From positions 1 to 55,623 of the forward strand of contig JAPOIM010000022.1 in assembly GCA_029978905.1 (NCBI GenBank): a stretch of 55,623 bases of DNA. The letters run 5' to 3'. The DNA comes from Planctomycetota bacterium (GTDB taxonomy: Bacteria > Planctomycetota > Planctomycetia > Pirellulales > UBA1268). How positions within the stretch are numbered: the stretch's first letter is position 1; each line of letters opens with the position of its first letter. A program made the position numbers and the translations under genes. Shown piece by piece: positions 16,556 through 27,425 of this stretch. Under the pieces are notes generated by a model. The model saw only the letters and a program-made list of their open reading frames with translations. It was not told the origin of the DNA and ran no database searches.

Positions 16556-18712
16556 TTACGCGACGACGTACGTCACCTCGAAGATGACGGGGCTCGCCAC
16601 GGATTGTCCGAAGTTCGGCTGGTTTGCAGCGATCCCGCCAAACATGTAGCCGATCACCGTGTCGCTCGTGAGCGCATCGAGGTTGATGATGCCGCCAGCG
16701 AGCAGCTCCACGCCCGCCGCGGGAAAGAACTGTGCTCCCGCGCCTAAGTAGAGCAGCGTGTCCGTCGCATCCCGCACCTCCGGGAGCTCACCGAGGTACG
16801 ACTGCGAAAAGCCTCCCGCCGCATCGCGGATCACCGCCGAAACCTGATTGGTAAACCCATACTCGCTGTCGTAGTTCAACTGCCCACTCGCGGCGTTGTA
16901 GACGTTCGCCGAGATGCCCCCGAGGAGGACCTCCGTCATCTCGCCAGCCTGCGGCGAGTAGAGTCCAATCTTGCCCGAGTGATACTGCTGCAATGCCTGC
17001 CGGAACACATCGGGGGACGTTGCCGGATCAACGGTGACAGGCACGCCATCGCTGCCGATTTCGACTGGAACGGTCCACACGCCAACGCCGTTGTAGAAGA
17101 CGCCGGCGAGCGCCACGGTTGTGAGCGTGTCGCCCCCTTGCCCGTCCGGCACCAACGCGGGAAACACATTCAGGTCCCGCCGGCGATAGAGCGACGGATC
17201 ACCAGCCGCCGGGCTGACCGACGGCGTGCTGTAGCTCAGCGTTCCAGCAGCAAAATCGTAGGAGACCTCGAAGGAGCGTACCTGCGAGGTGTACACCCCA
17301 TTTCTCCCAGGGATGTAGGGGCCTTCAAAGTTTTGCCCAAAGATCAGCTGGTAGCGATCGCCCAGCTTTTCGAGACCACCCCCGGTCACCTGGAAAAAGC
17401 CACCGTCGTACGAGCCGTCCGACGCAGTCTCGCCACTCACCTGCAGGATCGCGTTGGCGGCAAGCGTGGCGTCGGTGCCTTTCACCCAACGGACAAGCTG
17501 AGGAAGATCGATGGCGGTGAGCGCGTTGTAGGTCGTGAACCTGCCTTGGAGCGAGTCGTAGACATAGCCGCCGGTGATCAGCAACGCCGTTCCGTCTTGA
17601 TACGACTGGGTGTTGGTCGCTGAGAGGCTGTCGACCACGGCCTGGCTCAGACCGCTGCTGGCGTCTGTGAGCGAGCGGCTCCACGTCTGCTTCGAGACGG
17701 GATCGACCACCCACACCTCCGTGTTTTGATACTTCACCGGAAAGTTCTTCAAACCATCGGCGGAGAAGTCGTGGAGGCCATTGGTGCGACCAGCGAGGAG
17801 CACCCACTGCTGATCGTACGTCGCGCTGGCAAATGACTGTAGCGTGGGCACCGTAGCGGAGCCCATGTCGTATTCGGCGAGCGTTAGGTTGTAACTGCCT
17901 GCCCAGGGCGTGACCTTGCTAAATGAGGCCGTCTGATCCTGCGAGACCTCGCTGGTGACCGTGGTCGCGGGCCCCGATCCTGCGGCGTTGGTGGCCCATG
18001 CAGAGAAGGTGTACGTCGTCTTCGCTGCGAGTCCAGCGAACGCGACCGACGTGGTAGGCGTGAGATACACCGTCGTGTTGCGGCCGTCGTTGATCGTCAC
18101 GGTCGACGACTCGACAGCCGGCGGGCCTGGCACGTCCCAGTAGGCCGTGAGCGAGCCAACGCCCGTCGACGACACCGTCAGGTTGCTGACAGCCGACGGC
18201 ACCGCTGCCGTGGGAGATGCAGGGGTTACACCGTCCTCCCAACCTTGCACCTCAAAGGCCGTCAGGTAGTCGTTGCCGGAATTGCCGCTGCCTGGAATCC
18301 ACCTCAGCAGGTCCCCTTGAAAGAGCGTCCGCTGCTGAAGGAGGCGGAGCAACTCGGCGGGGTTGCCGGTTGTAGGGACGGTCGACACATCACTCCACGC
18401 TTGGCTCGCGGCATCCCACTTTTCGACGACGCCACTCGCAACGGACGTCACCACAAAGCCTTCTTCACTCGCGCCAACCACCTGTGACGTCTGGATCACA
18501 ATCGGGGCTGGGCCCCACTGCGAGGCATCAAGACACACCGCTTCCGCCGGCAGCAGCACGGACCGCGATGCGACATCGGCCGCCAAGGCAATCCTCGACT
18601 CGAGACGTTCCAGCGTGGCCAAGGACGCGCTTGCTCGGAAACTTCGCTGCCGGCTGCGCCTTCGCACACCGCAAGCCTGCACGTCTCTCTGCCAAAGCTT
18701 CCGGAATGCCAT
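16556..18712 (-). CDS. Large exported protein with LEPR-XLL-like motif, FN3 domain and propeller-like C-terminal region
   Basis: A 718-residue secreted protein of planctomycete type. The basic N-terminus holds RLESRIALAAD (about 36-46), which resembles the LEPR-XLL motif found at the start of very large planctomycete surface proteins. A fibronectin type III domain follows at about 170-256 (SNLTVSSTGVGSLTAYWDVP to NAAGSGPATTVTSEV). The rest, about 265-718, has repeated strand patterns such as YDQQWVLLAGRTNGLHDF, TALLITGGYVYD and MTEVLLGGIS, which fit kelch-like blades. Almost no cysteines are present. Codon use and GC look like the neighbours. The role is unknown: FN3 plus propeller suggests carbohydrate or cell-surface binding. 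The ATG at 18712 is the only start compatible with the LEPR-like motif. It stands alone; neighbouring genes on this strand are unrelated. Confidence 0.72.
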   Translation of the reverse strand: MAFRKLWQRDVQACGVRRRSRQRSFRASASLATLERLESRIALAADVASRSVLLPAEAVCLDASQWGPAPIVIQTSQVVGASEEGFVVTSVASGVVEKWDAASQAWSDVSTVPTTGNPAELLRLLQQRTLFQGDLLRWIPGSGNSGNDYLTAFEVQGWEDGVTPASPTAAVPSAVSNLTVSSTGVGSLTAYWDVPGPPAVESSTVTINDGRNTTVYLTPTTSVAFAGLAAKTTYTFSAWATNAAGSGPATTVTSEVSQDQTASFSKVTPWAGSYNLTLAEYDMGSATVPTLQSFASATYDQQWVLLAGRTNGLHDFSADGLKNFPVKYQNTEVWVVDPVSKQTWSRSLTDASSGLSQAVVDSLSATNTQSYQDGTALLITGGYVYDSLQGRFTTYNALTAIDLPQLVRWVKGTDATLAANAILQVSGETASDGSYDGGFFQVTGGGLEKLGDRYQLIFGQNFEGPYIPGRNGVYTSQVRSFEVSYDFAAGTLSYSTPSVSPAAGDPSLYRRRDLNVFPALVPDGQGGDTLTTVALAGVFYNGVGVWTVPVEIGSDGVPVTVDPATSPDVFRQALQQYHSGKIGLYSPQAGEMTEVLLGGISANVYNAASGQLNYDSEYGFTNQVSAVIRDAAGGFSQSYLGELPEVRDATDTLLYLGAGAQFFPAAGVELLAGGIINLDALTSDTVIGYMFGGIAANQPNFGQSVASPVIFEVTYVVA

Positions 18713-19037
18713 GCGATCCTCCTCTGAGTCTCAAACCCATTCGCCTACTCGAGAGCTCCCCACGCCACATCACCGCGGGCCACGCTCGTTTTCACCATAG
18801 TTCGCGACGCACGGCAACGCGACCGGCACGACGTGTGGGTGACGCTGCGGCCCGGAACGTTCAGCGAGCGAGGGGCGGCCCGATGCCCACGGGCGGGGCT
18901 ATGGAAGCAAGCGCAGCCTGGAAGGCGAAGCGCAGCGGACATGCAGTGAGCGAAGGGTACGATGCCCGCAGCGAGTGTCCCGCACGGGGACGTTGGGCCG
19001 CCCCGAGCGGCCCACACACGCGAACGCTCTGCGCCCC
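18713..19037. other. Intergenic region between citramalate synthase and exported FN3 protein
   Basis: This 325-bp stretch holds no convincing gene. The half next to cimA is GC-rich and contains two adjacent hairpins listed separately. The middle shows direct-repeat-like runs of GCGAAG, GCGCAGC and CAGCGAG, resembling the degenerate structured repeats often left in planctomycete intergenic DNA. The half next to the FN3 gene is less GC-rich and probably carries its promoter, but I found no clear -35/-10 pair. Confidence 0.5.
18977..19014 (-). terminator. Tandem hairpins downstream of cimA
   Basis: Reading in the cimA direction, the stop codon is followed after 23 bp by a perfect 8-bp stem (TGGGCCGC-tcggg-GCGGCCCA). 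Two bases later comes a second stem, GTCCC-(5 nt)-GGGAC. No U-run follows, so this is a structure-only candidate terminator or 3'-end stabiliser. The pairing is read directly from sequence; function is inferred. Confidence 0.45.
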
Positions 19038-20600
<1,563 letters not shown>

Positions 20601-20703
20601 GCGTTCCAGCCTACATTCATCTGCAAACATCCGGAATCAGGCCCTTTTTCCTGCGGATTCCCGAACGATGTTCGCGGGAGGATCCGGCCCCCTCGTTCAC
20701 ACC

Positions 20704-22101
20704 ATGCCCCGAAAACCCACCTCCCGACGAAACACCGCCGCCGAGCTCCCAATCCTCGGCAATCTCGACGGACTGCTCTCCGACAGCGAGCAGCGAGACC
20801 TCGCGAAGGCCGTGCTCGCCAAGCCGATGAAGGCGGTGCGGATGCGGCCCGCGGATGCCCAGGGCAGGGGGGAGACGGCATCGCTTCCCTTTCCTTCGGA
20901 GCCGGTGCCTTGGTTCCCTGCGGGACGCTTCTGCCCCGACACGCCTCAACCAGGCCGTTACCTCGCCCACGCCGCCGGCGACTACTTCGTGCAGGATGCA
21001 GGTTCGATGCTGGCGCTCGCCCTGATGGATGCCCAACCGCACGAGTGGATCGCCGACGTCTGCGCGGCCCCTGGGGCGAAGGCCTCCGCACTCCTCGAAA
21101 CGGTCGGTCCGGGTGGAGGCTTCCTCCTCGCCAACGAGCCGATTCGCGGCCGACTGCCGGCGCTCTCCTTCAATCTCGCGCGGGTGGGGTTTCCTCGCTG
21201 GCTGATTTCCGCAGCGGATCCCGAACGTCTCGATACGGTCTGGACGGAATCCTTTGATGCCGTGCTGGTGGATGCTCCCTGCTCAGGGCAAACCCTGGTG
21301 GGCCGCGGCAAGCAGTCGAAGGCGTCGTTTACCGAAGCCCAGGTCGCACACTCCGCCGCACGGCAGCAGCGGATTCTTGCTGCCTCGGAGCGGCTCGTTC
21401 GGCCGGGTGGCCGCCTCGTCTACTCGACCTGCACGTTTGCTGCCGAAGAAAACGAAGACGTTATCAAGACCTTTCTTCAGCAACACCCCGCGTGGGTTGT
21501 GGAAGAGGTGCCACACCTCGCGGCGTGGCGTTCACCACGCGCACCCGGCGGCTATCGGCTCTACCCGCACCGCGACCGCTGCGCCGGCAGTTACGCCATC
21601 CGCCTTCGCCGCGCGGATGGCGACGCGCCCGCCTCACCGCGAGCGCATCCCGAAGCAGTGCCTTCCGAAGCGGTGGCTCCCTCGGAAGCGTTGAAGATCG
21701 GCGACGACACCGTCGGCAGGATCGAGCCGGGCAGCGTCGTTCGCCACACCACACGCTGGGAAACGTGGCCTCTCGCCCTCCCACCCGAGATCACGCGTCA
21801 GGCACAGCGGCTCAGCATTCAGGGACTCGAGGTGGCGTACCAGCCGGGAAAGCACTGGATGCCATCGCATGCGCTGGCCCTTCGCCGGGACGGCGGCTGG
21901 GAGCCTGGGCTCTCACTCGACCTGGATGCCACCGCTGCGCAGGCGTATGTGCAGGGGCATCCGCTCCCTGCAGGGCCCAGCGGTTGGTGCGTGGCCATGT
22001 GGCGTGGACGGCCGCTTGGCTGGCTGCACGGCAACCCACACCGGCTCAACAACAGCCTCCCGGCAGCGGCCAGAACGCCATTCGCACCTGAGGTTGGCTG
22101 A
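20704..22101 (+). CDS. RsmB/RsmF-type RNA (cytosine-5) methyltransferase, NOL1/NOP2/Sun family
   Basis: A 465-residue SAM-dependent RNA m5C methyltransferase. The SAM site is [14 protein letters not shown] (119-132), the motif IV cysteine is C193 in DAPCSG, and the catalytic motif VI cysteine is C243 in [12 protein letters not shown]. The C-terminal 150 residues ([27 protein letters not shown] to [14 protein letters not shown]) look like the RsmF-type RNA-binding extension with a PUA-like end. RsmF methylates C1407 of 16S rRNA in E. coli; the target here is not certain. The ATG at 20704 gives [10 protein letters not shown], a basic start; another ATG 36 bp upstream is in frame and neither has a clear ribosome site. 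The gene is divergent from cimA and lies 176 bp before a PQQ-propeller gene. Confidence 0.87.
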   Translation: MPRKPTSRRNTAAELPILGNLDGLLSDSEQRDLAKAVLAKPMKAVRMRPADAQGRGETASLPFPSEPVPWFPAGRFCPDTPQPGRYLAHAAGDYFVQDAGSMLALALMDAQPHEWIADVCAAPGAKASALLETVGPGGGFLLANEPIRGRLPALSFNLARVGFPRWLISAADPERLDTVWTESFDAVLVDAPCSGQTLVGRGKQSKASFTEAQVAHSAARQQRILAASERLVRPGGRLVYSTCTFAAEENEDVIKTFLQQHPAWVVEEVPHLAAWRSPRAPGGYRLYPHRDRCAGSYAIRLRRADGDAPASPRAHPEAVPSEAVAPSEALKIGDDTVGRIEPGSVVRHTTRWETWPLALPPEITRQAQRLSIQGLEVAYQPGKHWMPSHALALRRDGGWEPGLSLDLDATAAQAYVQGHPLPAGPSGWCVAMWRGRPLGWLHGNPHRLNNSLPAAARTPFAPEVG

Positions 22102-22277
22102 CGGGCCAGGGGCCGGCCTCTGCTGCCGCCGTGCAACCTGACGCGGCAACTGCCGTTTACAACTCCGTGCCGGCCGTCGGAAGATACGTGCAGTCTTCAG
22201 AGAGCGTGCCATCTGGGGTCACACATGCTGTGGTCATCCGTCGGCGTCGTCCTCCCTTTCATACGAGTCGTCAAAAA

Positions 22278-23687
22278 ATGTCGCAAACCTCCTTCCGACT
22301 TGTTGTCGCCTTGGCCCTCGTCGCCGCATGGGGCGGGGTCGTTCTCGCAGCCGATTGGCCACAGTGGCAGGGCCCCAACCGCGATGCCGTTTCCACGGAA
22401 ACGGGGCTCTTAAAGACGTGGCCCGAAGGCGGCCCGACGCTTGCGTGGCGGATCGAAGGCCTGGGCGGCGGCGACAGCGCACCTGCGATCGTCGATGGCC
22501 GGCTCTACGGGATGAGCACCCGCGACGGCCAGGAGATCGTGTGGTGCCTTTCGGAAAAGGATGGCAGCGAGCTCTGGGCGACGAGCTTGGGCGAGGGCGT
22601 TGAGCAGCGGATGCCGCAGTCTAAGGAAGGCCCTGGCGGCACCCCGACCGTCAGCGGCGATCATCTGTACGTGATTGGCATGGGTGGCCGGGTTGCGTGC
22701 CTGACGCTCGCCGGCGACCTGGTCTGGCAGCGAAGCCTCGTCGACGACTTTGGCGGCATGCTGCCAGCCTGGAGCTACCGCGAATCCCCGCTGGTCGACG
22801 GCACGCAGGTGATCTGCACGCCAGGTTCTGCCGAAGCCCTCCTCGTGGCACTCGACGCCAAGACGGGTAAGACGCTCTGGCAGACGCAGGGCCCTGCCGA
22901 AGAGCCACAGCCTGAACCGACGCCGCCGCCGCAGATCCAGCGGCCGCAGGCACAGGCTGAGCAAGGCGAGAACCCACCGGGAGAACGTCGTGGCCCACCG
23001 TTTGGTGGCGGCCGTGGCTTTGGCAGAGGACGGGGTGGGCCTCGCTCCGGGGCGGGCTACTCCTCCGTGATCATCGTTGAAGAGGCGGGCAGGAAGCAGT
23101 ACGTGCAGCTCACCGCGAAGGCTCTTGTGGGCGTGGATGCCGCCGACGGCACGCTGCTGTGGCAGTACAAAGCCCCAGCGAACCCGATGGGCATCAACTG
23201 CTCCACACCGCTCGTGCAGGACGGGCTCGTGTTTGCAGCGTCGGCCTACGGCACCGGTGGCGGTGCGGTGAAACTATCGGCCACGGCGGAGGGAGGCGTC
23301 GCAGCCGAGGAAGTGTATTTCTCACCACGGATGCAGAACCACCACGGCGGCATGATCGTGGTGGACGGCAACCTTTACGGCGCTCACGGCGGCAACGAAG
23401 GGGGCTTTCTGACCTGCCTCGACTTCCAGACCGGAGAGGTGCTGTGGCGCGACCGCGAAGGCCCCAAGGGAGCGATCGCAATGGCGGACGGCATGCTTTA
23501 CCTACGAGCCGAAGACGGTGAACTGCTGTTGATCCAACCGACGCCCGAGAAGCTCGACGTGCGTGGACGGTTTGCCCAGCCCGACCGTCGGTCACCCCCG
23601 GCGTGGGCGCACCCGGTGATCGCCAACGGCAAGCTCTACATCCGCGACCAGGACCTGTTGCTCTGCTACGACGTCGCAGCCAAGTAA
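22278..23687 (+). CDS. Secreted PQQ-type beta-propeller protein (BamB-like) with Gly/Arg-rich insert
   Basis: A 469-residue exported protein with a signal peptide (residues 1-24, [16 protein letters not shown]). The body is a beta-propeller of PQQ/BamB type; repeated blades contain [54 protein letters not shown] and [18 protein letters not shown]. The opening [19 protein letters not shown] is a hallmark of a large planctomycete family. Between blades, residues about 207-262 form a Pro/Gln-rich then Gly/Arg-rich low-complexity insert ([16 protein letters not shown]), unusual in a propeller. No catalytic PQQ-dehydrogenase residues are evident, so it is likely a binding or scaffold protein. The ATG follows TCAAAAA and has no strong ribosome site; it was chosen for the signal peptide. 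No partner gene is identified. Confidence 0.8.
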   Translation: MSQTSFRLVVALALVAAWGGVVLAADWPQWQGPNRDAVSTETGLLKTWPEGGPTLAWRIEGLGGGDSAPAIVDGRLYGMSTRDGQEIVWCLSEKDGSELWATSLGEGVEQRMPQSKEGPGGTPTVSGDHLYVIGMGGRVACLTLAGDLVWQRSLVDDFGGMLPAWSYRESPLVDGTQVICTPGSAEALLVALDAKTGKTLWQTQGPAEEPQPEPTPPPQIQRPQAQAEQGENPPGERRGPPFGGGRGFGRGRGGPRSGAGYSSVIIVEEAGRKQYVQLTAKALVGVDAADGTLLWQYKAPANPMGINCSTPLVQDGLVFAASAYGTGGGAVKLSATAEGGVAAEEVYFSPRMQNHHGGMIVVDGNLYGAHGGNEGGFLTCLDFQTGEVLWRDREGPKGAIAMADGMLYLRAEDGELLLIQPTPEKLDVRGRFAQPDRRSPPAWAHPVIANGKLYIRDQDLLLCYDVAAK

Positions 23688-23694
23688 CCTCGCC

Positions 23695-24216
23695 TCACGC
23701 TGGGCCCAGGCCTTCCATCCGCCGCCAGGCGCTGAGTTGGCCGATGTGCAGCATGATGTGGCCGCCGCAGTAGAAGTTCTGCACGGAACCAATCGTGGGG
23801 AAGAGTTCCCGCATCCTCCCCTCTGCGGGATTGGGCTGATCGAAAACGTCGTCCGGCGTGGAACGGAGCGCGCCCGTTACCATCCGGTAACCCTCTCGGA
23901 AGAAGACCAGGACTTCGTCCATCGGCGGGTAGAGATCGCCATCGACGTCGTCACGACAGGCGGCGTCTTTGGAGAATCCAAGTTCGAAAAGTTCGGGAAC
24001 CGCGGGGGCCGGGTGCCCGAGTTGCACGAGCACCTTCGGGGCATAGAGCGAGAGGTGTCCGTAGACGAATGCCGGATGGTTGGAGACCACCGGCGTGCCG
24101 CCCGGCGCGGCCAACCGTCCAAACCGCTCGGGCTGCACTCCTTTCAGCATCCTCTCTGCATAGATCAGCGAAAGCCCCAGGGAATCGGCGATCACATTGC
24201 CAAGCGTGCGACTCAT
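23695..24216 (-). CDS. DinB-like (DUF664/DinB_2) putative metalloprotein
   Basis: A 173-residue predicted four-helix bundle of the DinB/YfiT superfamily. The N-terminal helix (NVIADSLGLSLIYAERML) and the C-terminal metal-type motif GGHIMLHIGQLSAWRRMEG with HxxxH are visible, plus NHPAFVYGHLSLY in the first half. Superfamily members use three histidines to bind a divalent metal and often act as thiol S-transferases or stress proteins; substrate is unknown. The ATG at 24216 with AGGA 11 bp upstream gives a length normal for the family; the frame is open 36 bp further upstream. It is convergent with the PQQ-propeller gene, their stops only 7 bp apart. Confidence 0.7.
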   Translation of the reverse strand: MSRTLGNVIADSLGLSLIYAERMLKGVQPERFGRLAAPGGTPVVSNHPAFVYGHLSLYAPKVLVQLGHPAPAVPELFELGFSKDAACRDDVDGDLYPPMDEVLVFFREGYRMVTGALRSTPDDVFDQPNPAEGRMRELFPTIGSVQNFYCGGHIMLHIGQLSAWRRMEGLGPA

Positions 24217-24326
24217 CGTTGTTGAATCCTGTTCTAAGGTTCTCTGACACACTCAAGCCACATGCCGCCCCGGAGCCGAGGGGCATCAGATGCTGCCCCT
24301 TGCTGCCATGAGGCACATTGCCAGGT

Positions 24327-25163
24327 TCACTTCGCCGCCGAGGCCCGCTCGTCCTGCAGCGATTGATACGCCGCCGCATAACGCTTGCCAAACTCCCGTA
24401 GGGAAGGGGCGTCGAAGTGGATGAGATCGGGATTGGGGCTCAGGCCCGCCGACGGCACGAAGGCGGTGTGGGGCACTTTTTCGGGCAACGACCTTAGGGC
24501 CGCATCGACAACCCGCCGCTCGTCGCTCCAGGGCCGTTCCTCAAAGATGCCCAGCTGCCCGGCCACAAAGGGCACGTCTGGTGAGCCAAACGCATCGCGA
24601 AAGCGAGCGATCAGGGCGTGCAGTTTTTCCTCATACACGCCCGACCGGGAAGCGTTGCTGTCGCTCTCTCCTTGGTGCCAGAGGATGCCGTGGAGCGTGC
24701 CCCGCTGCATCGCCACCTGCACGCGAGCACGCGCGTCGTCGTAGGGGTGGCTTTTGGTCTGATCGTGATAGCCACCTGGCTCCCAACTAGAAATCGGCGA
24801 GCCGCCAACCGCGCAGGGAATCAGCCCAACGCAGATGTCGGGATGGGCATCCGCGACCGTGATGCCGAAGGTCCGCCCGAGGCCAACCCCGGCGACGGAC
24901 TTGTCGAAATGAATCGGATCGACGGCCGGCACCCACGCGTTGTTTTTATCGAGCGTGAAGACGCGCGGATGCACCACACGATCCTCCTCCTCCACCTTTC
25001 CTCGTCCGGCCATGTTGGACTGTCCGGCAAGGAGAAAAAGATGGAAGTGCTCGCGGTCGGGCAGCGCAGGCACCTCGTCTGCCCGCAGGTTGGAGCTCAC
25101 GCTCACGACCAGAAGGGCACACGCCACAAACGCACCACGCAACCCGATCAAAACCGTTGCCAT
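24327..25163 (-). CDS. Secreted sialate O-acetylesterase-like esterase (SASA/DUF303)
   Basis: A 278-residue exported SASA-domain esterase with a signal peptide (residues 1-29). SGNH-like motifs are complete: AGQSNMAGRG with the nucleophile serine, ILWHQGESDSN, and the D-x-x-H pair in NPDLIHFD near the C-terminus. Such enzymes deacetylate plant and animal polysaccharides or sialic acids. Unlike the first SASA gene in this window it has no cytochrome extension. The ATG at 25163 has GGGAGGGA 4 bp upstream. It is divergent (193 bp) from a sulfatase, and both would remove substituents (acetyl, sulfate) from polysaccharides, so shared regulation is plausible. The pairing with a sulfatase is observed; the common pathway is inferred. 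Confidence 0.88.
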   Translation of the reverse strand: MATVLIGLRGAFVACALLVVSVSSNLRADEVPALPDREHFHLFLLAGQSNMAGRGKVEEEDRVVHPRVFTLDKNNAWVPAVDPIHFDKSVAGVGLGRTFGITVADAHPDICVGLIPCAVGGSPISSWEPGGYHDQTKSHPYDDARARVQVAMQRGTLHGILWHQGESDSNASRSGVYEEKLHALIARFRDAFGSPDVPFVAGQLGIFEERPWSDERRVVDAALRSLPEKVPHTAFVPSAGLSPNPDLIHFDAPSLREFGKRYAAAYQSLQDERASAAK

Positions 25164-25356
25164 GCCGTCCCTCCCGTGACCACCCAGCAGCCCATGTCCA
25201 TCAAGGGTCGCGCGAGCGGCAGACTTCCGAATCGAGCGGAGTCTACTCGAAGCGAGCCCAGGCGGCACCACGCGTCGTGATCCGGCCGGTGGGTATGCTC
25301 TTTGCTTCGGCTTCCTCACGAGCCTCCTGTCCTGAACTGGCTTTCGGAGATCCGCC

Positions 25357-26844
25357 ATGCACCGCAGCCCGTCGCACCACTTTCCCTGGACGCTGGTGAT
25401 CTGGCTCCTTGCGCTCGCACCGTTCGCCTCGGCTGCCGACGCAGACCGCCCCCACATCGTGCTCGTGATGGCTGACGACCAGGGCTGGGGCGACATGGCC
25501 TACGCGGGCGATCCGGTGCTCCACACCCCCAACTTCGACGCCGCCGCTGCACGCGGCCTGCGTTTCGATCGGTTCTATGCAGCTGCCCCTGTGTGCTCAC
25601 CGACGCGTGCGAGCGTGATGACCGGCCGCACCCCCAATCGCATGGGCGTGTTTCAGTGGGGCTATCCCATGCGGCCTCAGGAGACCACGCTCGCCGAAGC
25701 CCTCAAGTCCGCGGGCTACACAACCGGCCACTTCGGGAAGTGGCATCTCGGATCGGTTCGAAAAACGAGCCCCGCCAACCCTGGACGCAACGGCTTTGAC
25801 CGCTGGGTGAGTGCGCCCAACTTCTACGACAACGACGCGGTGATGTCGGATGAGGGAACGGCCGTACAAAAAACGGGCGAGAGCAGTGAGATCGCAGTCA
25901 ACGACTGCCTGGCATGGATGCGGGACGCGGTGCAGGGCGACGCGCCAATCTTTGCCGTGGTCTGGTTTGGCTCCCCCCACAGCCCACACCGGGCGATCGA
26001 GAGCGACCGCGAGCGGTATGCCAACGAGCCCGCCAATCGCCGAGATTTTCTTGGCGAGATTACCGGCATGGACCGAGCGTTTGGCAAACTCCGCGATGCC
26101 CTCACGGACCTTGGGATTCGCGACAACACCATCCTTTGGTACTGCAGCGACAACGGCGGCCTCCCGAAACTTGGCAACACCGGCGGCTTCCGCGGCAACA
26201 AGTCGATGATCTACGAAGGGGGCCTGCTCGTTCCGGCCATCCTGGAGTGGCCGGCGGTGATCACCACACCGCGCCAGACGAGCGCGCGGTGTACGACCTG
26301 CGACATGTACCCCACGCTGTTGGACATCGCAGGGGTCACGGTGTCACCGCAGCCCATCCTCGACGGGATCAGTTTGCGACCACTGATCGACGGCTCCTCC
26401 GATGAACCTCGATCGCAGCCAATCGGCTTTTGGGCCCACACCGCCAAAGGCATCTCCACGCCGTCGGCCGAGTGGATGGCCGACCTTCTCAAGGCCCAGC
26501 AGGCCGGCGGCGACCTACCCCCTAATGCCGCCAGCGTCGACGCGGCCGTGCTGCCCAACCCGCCGCATCCACTCGACGTGTTTCCGGGGCACTCTGCCTG
26601 GATTGACGGCGACTGGAAACTGCATCGCATTGAGCAGCCGAAGGCCGGCAGCGTTCGCTACGAACTCTACGACCTGGCCACCGACCCCTCCGAAACCACC
26701 GACGTCGCAGCCGATCAACACGAGCGCGCCGCGGCGATGCAACTGCACCTCGAGGCCTGGCTTGAGAGCGTAACCCGCAGCCTCAACGGGGAGGACTACA
26801 CCGAGCAGGCGGATGATTCCGCACCACCTGCCCAGGGGAGTTGA
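25357..26844 (+). CDS. Secreted sulfatase (arylsulfatase family)
   Basis: A 495-residue exported sulfatase. After a signal peptide (residues 1-27) the metal site begins RPHIVLVMADDQGWGDMAY, and the formylglycine motif is VCSPTRASVMTGR with C80 as the residue converted to formylglycine. Later motifs are TGHFGKWHLGS, WYCSDNGGL and GFRGNKSMIYEGGLLVPAI, all typical of planctomycete sulfatases that strip sulfate from algal polysaccharides. A formylglycine-generating enzyme is needed but is not in this window. The ATG has GGAG 8 bp upstream. It ends 15 bp before thpR on the same strand, close enough for co-transcription, although the functions differ. The sulfatase assignment is firm; the substrate class is inferred from the phylum. 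Confidence 0.92.
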   Translation: MHRSPSHHFPWTLVIWLLALAPFASAADADRPHIVLVMADDQGWGDMAYAGDPVLHTPNFDAAAARGLRFDRFYAAAPVCSPTRASVMTGRTPNRMGVFQWGYPMRPQETTLAEALKSAGYTTGHFGKWHLGSVRKTSPANPGRNGFDRWVSAPNFYDNDAVMSDEGTAVQKTGESSEIAVNDCLAWMRDAVQGDAPIFAVVWFGSPHSPHRAIESDRERYANEPANRRDFLGEITGMDRAFGKLRDALTDLGIRDNTILWYCSDNGGLPKLGNTGGFRGNKSMIYEGGLLVPAILEWPAVITTPRQTSARCTTCDMYPTLLDIAGVTVSPQPILDGISLRPLIDGSSDEPRSQPIGFWAHTAKGISTPSAEWMADLLKAQQAGGDLPPNAASVDAAVLPNPPHPLDVFPGHSAWIDGDWKLHRIEQPKAGSVRYELYDLATDPSETTDVAADQHERAAAMQLHLEAWLESVTRSLNGEDYTEQADDSAPPAQGS

Positions 26845-26859
26845 AGGGAGAACCTTTCT

Positions 26860-27408
26860 GTGCCGCGTCTCTTTCTTGCGATCGAACTCCCCGACCGCAT
26901 TCGTCAGGAGCTGCGGCAGCTGAGCCCTCGGCCCGCCGCAGACCTGCGGCTTGTTCGCGTGGACCAATTGCATCTCACGCTCCACTTTCTTGGAGACGTG
27001 GACGACGCTTGCGTCGCCTCGCTGATGGCCACGGTTCGCACCATCCACGTCGAGCCGTTTTCCCTGACGCTCACGGGCGTCGGGCGATTTCCCCCGCGGG
27101 GCAGGGCGAGCGTGCTGTGGGCTGGCCTGCAGACGAGCGCACCGCTGCAGCGATTACACTCAAGCCTCGGCGTGGCCCTCGCCGCAGCAGGCTTTCCCGT
27201 CGAGCGCCGGGCCTACACGCCTCACGTCACCCTGGCACGCGTCGGCCCCCGCACCCCGCCGCGCCTGATCGAGGCCTACCTCGCTGAGCACGCGTCACTC
27301 ACGCTCGAGACGTTTCCCGTCGACGCCTTCACGCTGTTTGAGAGCCGACGGTCGCCGTGCAGTTCCACGCACATCCCCTTGCTCCGCACGCCGCTGACTC
27401 CGGACTGA
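26860..27408 (+). CDS. thpR: RNA 2',3'-cyclic phosphodiesterase (2H family)
   Basis: A 182-residue 2H phosphoesterase. The two HxT motifs that form the active site are LHLTLHFLGD near residue 38 and PHVTLARVGP near 122, and the opening RLFLAIELPD is diagnostic. ThpR opens 2',3'-cyclic phosphates on RNA to 2'-phosphates, historically called 2'-5' RNA ligase. The GTG start has AGGGAGAA 5 bp upstream; no better ATG fits. It follows the sulfatase by 15 bp and is convergent with a small exported protein gene. Length is normal for the family and nothing looks damaged. Confidence 0.9.
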   Translation: MPRLFLAIELPDRIRQELRQLSPRPAADLRLVRVDQLHLTLHFLGDVDDACVASLMATVRTIHVEPFSLTLTGVGRFPPRGRASVLWAGLQTSAPLQRLHSSLGVALAAAGFPVERRAYTPHVTLARVGPRTPPRLIEAYLAEHASLTLETFPVDAFTLFESRRSPCSSTHIPLLRTPLTPD

Positions 27409-27425
27409 GAGAGCTTCTCGGCGGG

